64,000 nt of DNA from contig MNCI01033523.1 in assembly GCA_015680685.1 (NCBI GenBank), positions 371,814 through 435,813 of the forward strand, in the 5' to 3' direction. Source of the stretch: Gnetum montanum. Its lineage: Eukaryota; Streptophyta; Gnetopsida; Gnetales; Gnetaceae. The stretch's first letter is position 1. The number at the start of each line of letters is the position of its first letter. The position numbers and the translations under genes are program-made. The notes beneath the pieces were generated by a model. The model made no database searches and was not told the DNA's origin. It saw only the letters and a list, made by a program, of their open reading frames with translations. Shown one piece after another: positions 10,805 through 21,734 of the stretch.

Positions 10805-11767
10805 AGAAGGCCCTAGTGGCAACCATAGTTGTAGGTGAGGTGCAAATGTAGGCAACAGGGCTACATAGTGCAAGGAGGTAGACTATGTAGGAGATGATAA
10901 TAGTGGAAGACATTATTGGCATAGAAGGCACGAGGCTATGTGGTGGAGGCAAAGGCATTAAGATGCCCTTGGGTAGCCTTTTATGGCTGCCAACGTGCAA
11001 CTATAGGTGGCCATGGCCCTACCACTACTAGCCCCATAGGTATTGTTGCAGAAGAAGATGCAGATGGTGGCATGGTGGCCATGGAAGATCAACATAGCAT
11101 CATGTTTGGTAGTAATGGAATTTTTGCTTGTGCTAGCTATGGTGATTTGATGGTATTGGAAGGTAGCAAGTGGTGTGGGTGATCGATGGTGGTGAAGCAC
11201 AAGGATGGCGGGGTGCAATTTTTTGGTGCCCCTTTTGGGGCTAGCCATAACAACTAGATCCTAACCGTCATGACCTTGCCATGGCTATGCCACAACTAGC
11301 TATGACTAGCCATAGGCCTCATCGTGGCCTCGTTGTAGGCCCTAGCATTTTTTTAAATTAAGAAAACACATTTTTAATACTGTTGAATAAAAATTATTGG
11401 TGTTTGGGTTTGAACCCAAGACCTCCAATTTGATTTTTTTTTCTTTTTGAAAATTAATATATATATATATATTAGAAAAAAATCATATATGTATTTATTT
11501 AATTATTATTATTATTATTATTATTAAAACTACATGTAACATGAGAATGACTGTATCTTTCAAACAGTAAGTCAGATTTTGATGAAATTGGTAGCGTTGG
11601 AATTATTTCGAAGAGTACTTCAAGTTAGACTATAGATAATTCCATTTTAGTGAACCTAGAAATCATAAAATCTAAAAAATTAAACATTAGCTTTTAAAAC
11701 AAAAGGTAAACATTAGTTTTTTCTTCCAAAAAATACACATTAGCTTCTATTAAATCATTAGTTATCT
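10805..11767. other. chromovirus leader or unassigned insert, G+C-richer then AT-rich
   Basis: No protein family was recognised. From 10805 to 11340 the sequence is unusually rich in GGCCATGG-like and TAGCCATAG-like short words; then it becomes AT-rich. Two microsatellites occur: (AT)n at about 11457-11472 and (ATT)n at about 11502-11526. The stretch ends at the target duplication of the Athila-like insertion. Confidence 0.5.
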
Positions 11768-11772
11768 TAAGT
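11768..11772. repeat. target site duplication TAAGT, left
   Basis: TAAGT directly precedes the 5' LTR and is repeated exactly after the 3' LTR at 18667-18671. Confidence 0.85.
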
Positions 11773-12601
11773 TGATGGGATGTGATATCGCATGGACCGC
11801 GATATCGCGTACATGATATCCCATCATCCCCTGCAATATTGCATACGCAATATCGTGGTGCACCGCCAAGTCTATAAATAAGAGGCAGCTCTCCCTTGTT
11901 TCAAAGTTTAGGCCTAGACCGTAGGGAAACCCTAGTAGGTTTACCTCTCTAAAGATAGAATAATTTTCATGTGCTCGTAGTAGGAACTCCAAAGTGAACA
12001 GATCTTTATCCGAGCAAATATTGTACCTAAACACAGGTTTGTGTACGGAAATAAAGATGAACTTTTTGGATAAACCTTGTAGTGCATAGAATAGGCTAAT
12101 TAGGACTTTATTTATTGTTATTTACTGCTTACCATTTAAAATGCTTTATTAGTTAATTAAATCTCTCTCAACCCTTCTCTCCTAGTTAAGTGCCTCAGTA
12201 TGACTGCTTCAATCACATGCATTACGCTTGGTGATCCCAACAACGACTAGCATTTGGTAACTAAGGTTGCATCGGTTCAAGGTGTGAATGGTAAGTGGGA
12301 ATGGATACTAATGCTATGTTAATTTAGACTTAGTTAGTTAGTTAAAGTTAGTTAATTAGTCTCTTCACCCTTCACCTCAATAGCATAGGAGATAAAACAG
12401 AAAAGACATAAAAATCACATACCTTAGATTTACTTAACCATACAATCATGACAACTACAAGTAAGTCTGGGATGACAACGAATGATTAACCTTAAGTGTT
12501 CCATAAGGTGTGTAGGCACTTAGTTTATAGAGTTTGACTAGATCATGCACGTAACACTTGTATTCATATGGTTGAGTGTAGGGGTCCCTCACCACTTATC
12601 A
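11773..12601 (+). repeat. Athila-like 5' LTR
   Basis: 829 bases, TGATGGGA to CTTATCA. The first ~100 bases hold several GATATCGC/GCAATATTGC palindromic words and more CpG than the surroundings. A TATA box (TATAAATA) lies near 11873. By eye it is about 90% identical to the 3' LTR, mostly C/T and G/A differences, plus about 46 extra bases near the start. Confidence 0.85.
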
Positions 12602-12602
12602 T

Positions 12603-12620
12603 TGGCACCGTTGTCGGGGA
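12603..12620 (+). other. primer binding site, aspartate-tRNA type
   Basis: TGGCACCGTTGTCGGGGA starts two bases after the LTR. It differs by a few transitions from the TGGCGCCGTTGCCGGGGA typical of Athila elements, and primes minus-strand DNA synthesis. Confidence 0.8.
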
Positions 12621-12745
12621 CTAAGTGTTTGTGTGCTAAGTAGAAAATAGGAGATTATCCACATTGTTGGGAGCTTAAACAAATCTTAGGATTAATTAAA
12701 TGAAAAATTATATAACGGTTAAACAACACACTGAATCAAATAACA

Positions 12746-15055
12746 ATGTCTTCTTCTAACAAAAGCAATTCACCACCTAGGGATTATACTAGAAACAATC
12801 AACAACATCGAACACATAACCAAAATCTGCCAGTTCCTCAACAGCATCAAGTAGTATATACTCATCATGATGAGTATATACCTGATTTTACCTTTATCCT
12901 TCATCAGGATGAACAACTACGATGGAGATACTTGCAAGGTAACATAGTGTTACCTCCAGATCATTTAGTTCCAAACATGCTCCTCCGTGCTCTTGCACAG
13001 ATCGACATGACACAGCTCTATGCTAAATACGTTGTAGGTGATTTTGACACAAGGGATTATCATCCCATAGAAGCACAACATTTAAGGGACTCACGGAAAG
13101 AGAGCCACCATACACTATTGAAGGGCAAATGGGTTCTGCACATCCTAAGTGAAATCAAAGATGGTGAACCACTTATAATGGGTTCTTCATAAAATGATGT
13201 TCCCCCTTATAACAATGGTGAGGAGGTGGGGTATTAGAACCTACACTCCATGATACATAACCCTAGTTCTGATCCCCATGAATGCCAACTGTTCACTAAG
13301 GGAACAACAACACATGACAAGGATAGGCACTTAGATTGTCATCACAATCGAGGTTGTAGCCATCGAAGAGAAGGTAAGAAGCATCGTCATGGTGATGGTT
13401 CTCTTTCTTCTTCCCCTTCATCACATCACTCACCCTCTCCTTCTACATCTGGGTGCAACCATAAAGAGCATAATAGTGAGGATAAAGGTAAATAAGATGA
13501 GAAACCTCAACAAGAGAGTCAAGAGAGAGGATGAGGACACTCTAGGCAATCAAGGCATGAACGAAGGAAAAGTAGGGAACAACATAGACATCATAGATGT
13601 CATGAAAGAGATAATCATGAAGAACCCCTACTTGCCACCTGAAGTATGTTAGACATCACAGAGGAAGTTAGAATACCGACAAGGCATCAAAAAGATAGTC
13701 GGATCAAGCACTTAGACATGAATAATATCCCACGCTTTGAAGGGGGATACAATGCTAATATGCAAAATCATTTACAAGCATTTCACGATGCCTGCACCTT
13801 GCAAAATATAGAGAACAAGTGGCAAAAATTAAAGTTGTTTCCTAGGATACTCACAAAGGAAGCAAAGAGTTGGTACCAGTTCTTAGAATCGGAAACCATT
13901 AGGAGGTGGACTACGATGTTATAATTGTTCAATGATAAATACTAAATGTACTTCAGAGTGTCTAATTTGTATAAACAAATCCAAGAATGGAAACAGGGCA
14001 ATCATGAACCCTTGGATGCTACCATGGGCTGATACTATGCATTGTTACATCGTTGCTTGAGCCATGACTATGCATAGCAGGATCAACTCTACCACCTCGT
14101 AGATGGGCTAAGGTATGAAACTAGGAGAACCCTTAGGACTTATGCCCAAGGGATACGATCAGAACTTAGAGCCCATGAAATTCATCGCTTGTTGGAGCAA
14201 GTAGAGGAGATACAGAAAAGACAGAGCATGGAAGAATATAACCATGATCCTTCCTTTCAGAAGAAGGGAGTGAAATTTTGTGATGAGGAGGATGATTCAC
14301 CACTCAAAGAGTTGGTGAATAGAAAAAACTTGCTACTCTAGAAGTTAACAACCAAGGTGTCAGCTAAGGTGGATCAATTGTGGGATTCCTTAGACTCTAG
14401 ACTTAAAACTGTCCTAAAAATCATAGAGGAGTCTAAGGTGGAACGAGGTAGTGACTCTGATAAGAAAAAGAGGAGAGATGCAAGCTAGGAATGTAATAAT
14501 GGTAACAGGAAAATAACTATCTCTGATGAGGTTGTGGACTCAGAAATAGACAATGATGGTGAATGTGAGATCTGCCAATATGACCATCATAAGGGATGTT
14601 GTCCAATCATCTCACATCTACAAGAGTATGGGGTGTATGCACTCAACCTGAGACTTAACAAATAGAAAATACCCCGAAGGTTACCTTATCCCCAAGGTAA
14701 CCAAAGGCAGTTCCACCAACCGTTAATGTACTATCCAAGTGGAACTCTACCACAACCCATTAGGCAACATTAGCAGTGGCAACACCCACAGTCATGGGGA
14801 TGCCACCACCTAGACAACACTACCCTTACTAGCAACCTAATCCTTATGGTTATTATGTGCAGTATCCAGTTTCTCCAAGTGACTCTATGGATCACACAAC
14901 TCCCCAACGTCACTACCAAGTTTGGGAGTACTTTAGGAGGACTCCTTTTCCTCTGGGAGATGCTCCACATCCATACCATCCTCCAAATCCATCCACCACT
15001 CTTCCACCAGTAGTTCCACTACCACTTGCTCCAACAATGTAAGGGGAACTACCCA
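12746..15055 (+). pseudogene. Athila-like gag, decayed
   Basis: The frame opens with MSSSNKSNSPPRDYTRNN and runs 148 codons before the first stop (13190s). The gag core is clear at 13646-13924: IPRFEGGYNANMQNHLQAFH, DACTLQNIENKWQKLKLFPR, KEAKSWYQFL. It continues past stops as QIQEWKQGNHEPLDAT and the LEQVEEIQKRQSM helix, and reaches a zinc-knuckle remnant CEICQYDHHKGCC near 14568-14607, followed by a Pro/Gln-rich tail. Numerous stops and at least one frameshift make it non-coding. Confidence 0.75.
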
Positions 15056-15078
15056 CTCAACCATAGCAACATAATGCT

Positions 15079-15616
15079 ATGAGGGCCATAAACATTCAAC
15101 CTACTGCTAGTTCTGAAAACTGCAAGAAGAGAAGACCTTTCTTCAGAACCAAAAGCCTAGACAAGCTTTTACAACAACAAGCAGTTGATTCTATGCATGC
15201 TCCTCTAACCAATAAGACTTCGGGGCTCCCTTCAGTCCAACAACAGAGCTTAACGCATATGGTTATGTTAAGTCATACCATTACTGATTGGATCAAGGTA
15301 GGCCACCTTCCCAGGAAACTTTCTGATCCTGGAAGTTCCTTAATCTATCTACAAGTCACCAGGAACAAACCACATAAGGCTCTTCTTGACTCAAGTTCCG
15401 AAGTCAACTTAATCTCACAGGAAATGTATCAAGCCTGGAACCTGCCCCAACTTAAGAAGAGTAACATTCAACTAGAGCTTGCTGACCAGTCCATCACTAT
15501 TCCCTTGGGATTGGTGGAGTACATAGTTACAACTGTGTGTGATTGGTCATACCTAGCTAATTTCATAGTGATAAAAGTTAATAGTAACAACGGGGGCTTC
15601 CCAATTATAATGGGAA
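15079..15616 (+). pseudogene. Athila-like aspartic protease, cut by an assembly gap
   Basis: An open frame leads into the protease active site KALLDSSSEVNLIS (about residues 100-113), where the usual D-S-G triad reads D-S-S. It continues through LELADQSITIPLGLVE and GFPIIMG, which resembles the start of the conserved ILGRPWL end. The frame then enters the run of N. Gly-to-Ser in the catalytic triad predicts loss of activity. Confidence 0.7.
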
Positions 15617-16010
15617 NNNNNNNNNNNNNNNNNNNNNNNNNNNNNNNNNNNNNNNNNNNNNNNNNNNNNNNNNNNNNNNNNNNNNNNNNNNNNNNNNNNN
15701 NNNNNNNNNNNNNNNNNNNNNNNNNNNNNNNNNNNNNNNNNNNNNNNNNNNNNNNNNNNNNNNNNNNNNNNNNNNNNNNNNNNNNNNNNNNNNNNNNNNN
15801 NNNNNNNNNNNNNNNNNNNNNNNNNNNNNNNNNNNNNNNNNNNNNNNNNNNNNNNNNNNNNNNNNNNNNNNNNNNNNNNNNNNNNNNNNNNNNNNNNNNN
15901 NNNNNNNNNNNNNNNNNNNNNNNNNNNNNNNNNNNNNNNNNNNNNNNNNNNNNNNNNNNNNNNNNNNNNNNNNNNNNNNNNNNNNNNNNNNNNNNNNNNN
16001 NNNNNNNNNN
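15617..16010. other. assembly gap, 394 N
   Basis: An unbroken run of N inside the Athila-like element, immediately after the protease active-site region. Whether 394 is a measured or nominal length cannot be told here. Apparent frames crossing it are meaningless. Confidence 1.
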
Positions 16011-17869
16011 CATTTTTTTTACACATTTTTGTTTTACAAATTTTTTTAACTTTTCTTGTTTTTTGTTTTACAGCATTGTTATACTTTTTCATTTTTTGTG
16101 TGTGTTTGTGTGTGTGTTATCCATGGTGTAAGTTTGTCACCCAATAAGTGTTCTTTATGATGGTATGAACTATTTTCCTATTGATTACTAATGTTTGGTT
16201 TTTACCTTTAAGTTATGATGTTGATATTAAGGTATGTTTCTTTTGATATGACAGGTAATGAGTCCACTTCATCCATACATCCACAAAAGTCTATGGTCTC
16301 TCTTGGCTTGAAAATGTATAGTCCCTTTCTAATAAAAACCATCAATGAATCGGTGACTGGGTATTTCTCAAACTAAGGAAGGACTCAAGGATTGAAAAAG
16401 GTGTGACTTCAAGAAAACTTGATGCATCTGTGTTGGCCATTCTCTTGGGTGCTTGGATGTTTTCTTCTTGGGTTTTCTTATCGCTCTAATGTCACTCAAT
16501 TATTGAGAAGCTGAGCTAATAAAAATAACAAGTCTTTGCATGGTGTGGTTCTCACACATAAACACATAAAACAAAAAAAAAACAAGAAGAAAGTAAAAGA
16601 AAAAAGTGAGAATTCAAAGCACACCCCTTAGACAAAATAATCACTTGGGCTACAAGCACTAGTTATGAAACTAAAATAAAAATGTTCCCTCTAACTAAGG
16701 CCCTCATCGCTTCCCATTCTCTCCTCCTTCATTTTGTCGGAATGGTGGTGGCTCTTGGGGAAGGAATTCTTGTTATTCAATAGGATGGATTGACCGAATG
16801 CATTGATGCGAAGTCACTGGATGTGGTTTGTTTGAGGTTGGATTTCGGAGTGGGATTTACCAAGTCACAATAATCATTAAACACACAAGGGGCTATACAC
16901 CACCTTGTTCTTGAGACTCCATTCCATGCTCTTCTTTCCATAATTCTTCCTCCATTATTCACCTCATTGTTGGTTGTATCATTAGTGTATATTTTGGTGG
17001 ATGCATTATTTTCTTTTTGGTAAATTCTTATGGTTAAGACTTTAACTCTTGTTCCAAAGGACATTCCCAGAGCCTAAAAACTCCTCGAATGTGGGTTTGT
17101 CAAGGCATTAAGGACATGAGCCTACTTTGGGGAGGACCCACTAGCATTCCGATTTGGTGCATCCGTTAAATTCTTTCCCTTAAAATTTTTGCAATCCACT
17201 TTATTTTGTTCATTTCCATCTTGACATCCATTTCATTGACGTAATAGTTGTCTCTTTTTCTCCATCTTTATTTTTCTTTTTCCTTTTCCATTCTCTCGCT
17301 ACTAGAGGTTCATGATTAGTCATGGGGGTACATGGCCCAATTTTTTCAATTTTCTCCTAACCCCGACACCTTTGGTAGTCATCATTAATATATCTCCAAA
17401 TCTGTAATCAGCCATACCACAACCCAACCAATGGACCTTTCATTAAGGCAAGGTATCAATTACATGATGATTCACTTACCCTTGCTAATACAAGACTATG
17501 TTGTGTGTGCTGATGGAAATCATACAAAAATGGATTGGATCTGGAGGGAACACTTAGAATGGATCGATGTTGAAGCAAATATGCAAGGAAAGAGATCGAT
17601 GATGTGCTTACAGATGCACAACAAAAGGTGCAATCTTGTCATTGGCGGCAGCAGACTTCTTCTCTCTTCTCTCTTCTCTCTCAGTTGTCAAATAAGGCCT
17701 GATGTCAAATATAATAAGGTGTTCACTCTTGTTGTCATGAACACCAGTTTTGTCATGTCTTATAATGATGATCCGTTTACATGTCATCTCATTCACCATT
17801 AATTCCATTCAGTAAATAATCCCATACCTTTCCAATATTTTGTAAGGAACTCAAGGACGAGTTTTCATT
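16011..17869 (+). other. Athila-like internal region without recognisable coding
   Basis: It starts T-rich (a GTGTGTTTGTGTGTGTG stretch near 16097) and contains no RT, RNase H or integrase motif on either strand. A 123-codon frame at 17431-17802 and a 95-codon minus frame at 16777-17064 resemble nothing known to me. This could be the residue of the region 3' of pol in Athila elements, but that is inference. Confidence 0.5.
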
Positions 17870-17883
17870 TAGTCATGGGGGTA
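17870..17883 (+). other. Athila-like polypurine tract
   Basis: A short purine run (ATGGGGGTA) directly abuts the TGATGGGA of the 3' LTR. It is short, but its position is exactly right. Confidence 0.45.
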
Positions 17884-18666
17884 TGATGGGACGTGATATC
17901 GCGTCATCCCCCGTGATATAGCGGTGCACCGTCAAGTCTATAAATAAGAGGTGACTCTCCCTTGTTTCAAAGTTTAGGCCTAGACCGTAGGTAAACTCTA
18001 GCAGTTTTAGCTCTCTAGAGATAGAATAATTTCTATGTGCCCATAGTAGGAACTCCAAAGTGAATGGATCTTTATTCGAGCAAATATTATACCTAAACAC
18101 AAGTTTGTGTACGAAAATAAAGACAAACTTTTTGGATAAACCTTGTAGTGCATGGAATAGGCTAATTAGGACTTTATTTATTATTATTTACTACTTACCA
18201 TTTAAATTCTTTATTAGTTAATTAAATCTCTCTCAACCCTTCTCTCCTAGTTAAGTGCCTCAGTACGACTGCTACAAGCATGTGCGTTAAGCTTGGTGAT
18301 CCCAGCAACGACTAGCGTTTGGTAACCAAGGTTGCATCAGTTCAGGGTGTAAATGGTAAGTGGGAATGGATGTTGATGCTATGTTAATTTAGACTTAGTT
18401 AGTTAGTTAAAGTTAGTTAATTAGTCTCTTCACCCTTCACCTCAATAGCATAGGAGATAAAATAAAAAAGACATAAAAATCACATACCTCAGACTTACTT
18501 AACCTTACAACCGTGACAACTACAAGTAAGTCTGGTAAGAAAATAAATGATTAACCTTAAGTGTTCCATAAGGCGTGTAGGCACTTAGTCTATAGAGTTC
18601 GACCAGATCACGCGTGTAACGCTCATATTCGTATGGTTGAGTGTAGTGCTACCTCCCCACTCATCA
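17884..18666 (+). repeat. Athila-like 3' LTR
   Basis: 783 bases, TGATGGGACGTG to CTCATCA, aligned with the 5' LTR throughout. It lacks the ~46-base palindromic block present near the start of the 5' LTR. A TATA box lies near 17938. It is followed by TAAGT at 18667-18671. Confidence 0.85.
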
Positions 18667-18739
18667 TAAGTTATACTTTCTCTTGGCATTTTTTTTATGA
18701 TTTCTACAATTGTATTATAAATATGAGAAGTAGGATGAT

Positions 18740-21030
18740 TTACTCATCATAACTTAATATAAAAAAAATATTTCCAATCAAGAAGCTTGAAGATTTTTTA
18801 TTATAAAGAATTTATGGTTCCCAAACATCAAGCTTCACCTTAGGCCCCTTTAGGTAGTAGCTTGTTATTACCTAATATTTTTTTATACCAAAATAATGTG
18901 CTTACTACTTCTAATTAGGTCTATAGATTTCTTGGGAAAGATGATTTTAAATTCCTTTCCACTTCTATATTAGCGAATTTACTTGTTTTTTCAACTTTTA
19001 AACTTTCCCAATGCAAGAGTATTCTTGTAGAGTGGTGTGAACAGTATGACAATTATTGAAGTTCTACTTTTTAATTAGTTTTTGAAGTAATAACAATTCT
19101 TCCTCTTGATATTAAAGTAGTTTTAGGTTTCCAACAAGAAGAGAATCCTTTAAATATTTCAATTCATTCTTAAAAATTTAAATCGTTTTGTAAGAAGGAA
19201 TTATTCAATTATGTTGTTGATTTTACCATTGGCAAAAACCAATTTGTTTGTAAAGATTTTATTAACGATGCTAACTTTAACTTATGTGTTTTCACCAATA
19301 GCAAGGTTCTATGGTATAGAAAAAAATCCAATGTTAGTTCTTATTCTATTTTCATACTTCATGGTGCCATAACTGGTAAAGTTTATGATTGGTCATTGTC
19401 TTATTTCTCTACCTAGTATACTACTATGGCTGAAATTACTATTGCCCAACAAAATCCTTCCAAATCCTATACCCCATGCTATATACCCTTGATCATGTGT
19501 ATGATCCTAAGTTATGATCATCCCAAGAAACATTTTACTTATTACAATCCTTAGTTGTGCCCTGAATTTCATAAAGATGATAGGGTTATATGAAGCAAGA
19601 TTATGGACACCAAGAACGGTCAACTAGCTTTACAACAAGCTTAGAGTTAGGAGGAAATCAATGAGGTGTTTTCATATTTTTATTATTTCTTTTTTTATTA
19701 TTATGTTTTCATTTTATGTATCTAACAGAGCAATCTTGGTTACAAAATGAACCAACTTAGAGTGTTGAAGTTGCATAGGTTGAAGAAATTCAAGGTACTT
19801 CATCCTTTAGTATGGTTCAATTACAAGAATAGACCATGCTTTCTACTCCTAAGGTATATATATCTAAATATAACTTACTTGGTTTTATGTCTTACCTATA
19901 TTTTTTTTTCTAATAAATTTCTTTTTGTATAGGCAATGTACAGAGCAAAGTTCTAGCAATCCAGTAGTTCTAAGATGACAAACCCAACAAAACACTCCAT
20001 AACAATCCCAACAAACTTGGCAGAGTTCAAAACAAGATAAGGAAAAGCAACTAGAGATAATTTTTAGTTATTTAAAGGTTTAAATAATTTCCTCTTTTCA
20101 TTGTATGATGTTTTTATTTTATTTTATTTTATATATATATATATATATATTGTTGTAGAGGTCTATGGAGTGACAATACTTTATCTAAGAGATAATTAGA
20201 GGTGATGCAAGCATTTCTTCTACACTGACTCCCATTCTACCACCTAGATCACCAGTCATACCTTCTTTTTCTACAACATTTGGAAGAGGTTTTCTTCAAA
20301 AGAAAACACCAACATTAATTTCTAAGTCTATTCTAGTGACTTCTTTCTCAAATCTTAGGATCTTCTTGTTTAATGGGAAAGATAGTGGTGGCTATTGAAG
20401 AAGAACTTGTACTTCTTTGGCACATTAGCCAATGAATCTCAAATAACAAACCTTATTCTATTCACGAGGGTGTCTACCATCTATAGGAATCTTAGTCATG
20501 CGACTTCAATGTAGATTATGATTTAATACAGGCTGCAATTCCATCGCCTTTGCATCCAATTCTTGAGGATGCTTCAAATGTTGTAAAAGATCTAGAGAAA
20601 CTCTTAGGAGAATTGGAAAGCGCAACATGCTATGCTCACCATCTAGTGACTCATGAATGGTTCCTTCAAATTGATAATGATCAATTTTAGGTAATACTTA
20701 CTTTTTTTATATATTTGTTTGTTGATTTGCTCATAACTCATAATTTAAATCTTGTTTCTATAAATAAATGAGAAAGAATGGTAAAAAGACATGGATGATC
20801 AATTAATACAGATGGATATGTTGCAAACCTAACTTTAAAGAAAGGAGGAATTAGTAGCTACAACAAGATGTGTGACTGAATATATCAAGCATTTGTGTGA
20901 TGGACTAGTTGGATGCAAAGTAGTGCTTAGCAAGGCAGATGATACCACTGAAGAAAGAGATTCCCAATTGAAGATAGTCATAGATCTTCTTGAGTCTTTC
21001 AGTCAAAATAAATTATCATAGTTTCCTTTA
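18740..21030 (+). pseudogene. decayed coding region of unknown family, antisense in the chromovirus leader
   Basis: From about 18925 the plus strand gives a long coherent frame with only four stops in some 200 codons (for example FKLSQCKSILVEWCEQYDNY, ITILPLDIKVVLGF, YVVDFTIGKNQFVCKDF, NSKVLWYRKKSNVSSY, HGAITGKVYDWSLSYF). Further coding-like blocks at about 19600-20040 and 20520-21020 are separated by T-rich segments with GT...AG borders, such as AAG/GTATATAT...TTTGTATAG/GCAATG near 19850-19935. This looks like a multi-exon protein gene remnant. I do not recognise the product. It is antisense to the surrounding chromovirus. It could be captured host sequence, an element-specific antisense ORF, or an independent insertion. 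Confidence 0.45.
20131..20150. repeat. (AT)10 microsatellite
   Basis: Twenty bases of pure alternating AT within an intron-like T-rich segment of the antisense remnant. Confidence 0.9.
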
Positions 21031-21235
21031 TTACATTTTTTCCCATTCTACTTCTTTTCCCTATCCTTTCTTTTTCTATATCCTACGTAAATGTACTTCC
21101 TGTCACTTCTCTTTTACTACAAATAAAATAATATAATATTTTCTTCCATTTTATTATTTTTCTTAATGTCCTTGTGTTCAAAAATAATAATAAAATAAAT
21201 TTTTTCTTCCACTTTGGCTCCTAAATCATGGTTTT

Positions 21236-21246
21236 CTCTGATACCA
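21236..21246 (-). other. chromovirus primer binding site, initiator-Met tRNA
   Basis: On the minus strand TGGTATCAGAG begins two bases after the LTR terminus TGTCACA. This is the standard complement of the 3' end of initiator methionine tRNA and fixes the element's orientation. Confidence 0.75.
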
Positions 21247-21248
21247 AA

Positions 21249-21734
21249 TGTGACACCCCATTCTTGAATGTCATAAAAATATGAATGCTTAATTCATTAT
21301 ATTCATCGTTTTCTTAGATAATATATTGGAGACATTATAAATACTTAATAAATGAATTAACTGGTAAATAAATAAATTTTATTAATGAATTAAACAAGGA
21401 AAATGGAAAAAAAGAATACTATAACACCCTTTTAGGTTGTCTTCCTATGCCACTTAAGCCTTAGAGGTAATTCAGCACTGCCACCATGGTTAGGCTATCC
21501 TGCCAAATGGGTGATTAGTCCCTTTTTATCTTGCTTCATTCAACTCCCATTACTTGCCTTTCTTGGCTCTACAACTTCATGCCTAGCACAACCTCTAACC
21601 TCGACCTTAAATGTCATAGGTCAAACTCGTTCCCAAGGAATACATGAATAGTCGTAACGAGGTGCCCCTTCATTAGTAGGTTAATTACATTGGTTACAAT
21701 TGTTTCCACCATTAACAAGGGATAGGACATTACA
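21249..21734 (-). repeat. chromovirus 5' LTR
   Basis: On the minus strand it runs TGTAATGTCC to GGGGTGTCACA, 486 bases, homologous to 4798-5318 in the same orientation. It is bounded on the right by CATGT, the partner of CTTGT at 4793-4797, and on the left by the primer binding site. Confidence 0.7.

Larger units (their letters stand above)
11773..18666 (+). mobile_element. complete Athila-like LTR element with gag and partial PR but no visible RT/INT
   Basis: Both LTRs (11773-12601 and 17884-18666) begin TGATGGGA and end ATCA, and a perfect five-base target duplication TAAGT lies at 11768-11772 and 18667-18671. The primer binding site at 12603-12620 is of the aspartate-tRNA type used by Athila elements. 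Gag and an aspartic protease start are recognisable, then a 394-base assembly gap, then about 1.9 kb without any pol domain. Unless the gap hides far more sequence than its length, this is a pol-less, non-autonomous derivative. Confidence 0.85.
4798..21734 (-). mobile_element. chromovirus (Ty3/gypsy), split by an Athila-like element
   Basis: A minus-strand LTR retrotransposon with 3' LTR at 4798-5318, 5' LTR at 21249-21734, an initiator-methionine-type primer binding site next to the 5' LTR, and pol remnants in the order gag, PR, RT, RNase H, INT, chromodomain from about 10110 down to 5490. The outer flanks are CTTGT (4793-4797) and CATGT (21735-21739), a five-base duplication with one change. 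The internal region also includes an unusually long leader (10111-11767 and 18672-21235) with a hairpin, a minisatellite and an antisense coding-like region, so part of it may be further insertions. Confidence 0.65.

Noticed and set aside
10542-11248. Several 80-152-codon frames rich in His, Ser and Pro
   Set aside because: They are produced by the 22-bp minisatellite and neighbouring GGCCATGG-like words; the 22-base period cycles through all frames, so no protein is implied.
11398-11433. GGGTTCAAACCC on the minus strand, a perfect B-box-like word
   Set aside because: No A box at the right distance and no cloverleaf; at most a tRNA-like scrap.
11762-12034. 90-codon minus frame, repeated at 17873-18100
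   Set aside because: It is present twice because it lies inside both Athila-like LTRs; antisense to the LTR promoter with no domain.
15468-16131. Frames of 179-350 codons spanning the gap
   Set aside because: Most of their length is undetermined bases; only the protease part before 15617 is meaningful.
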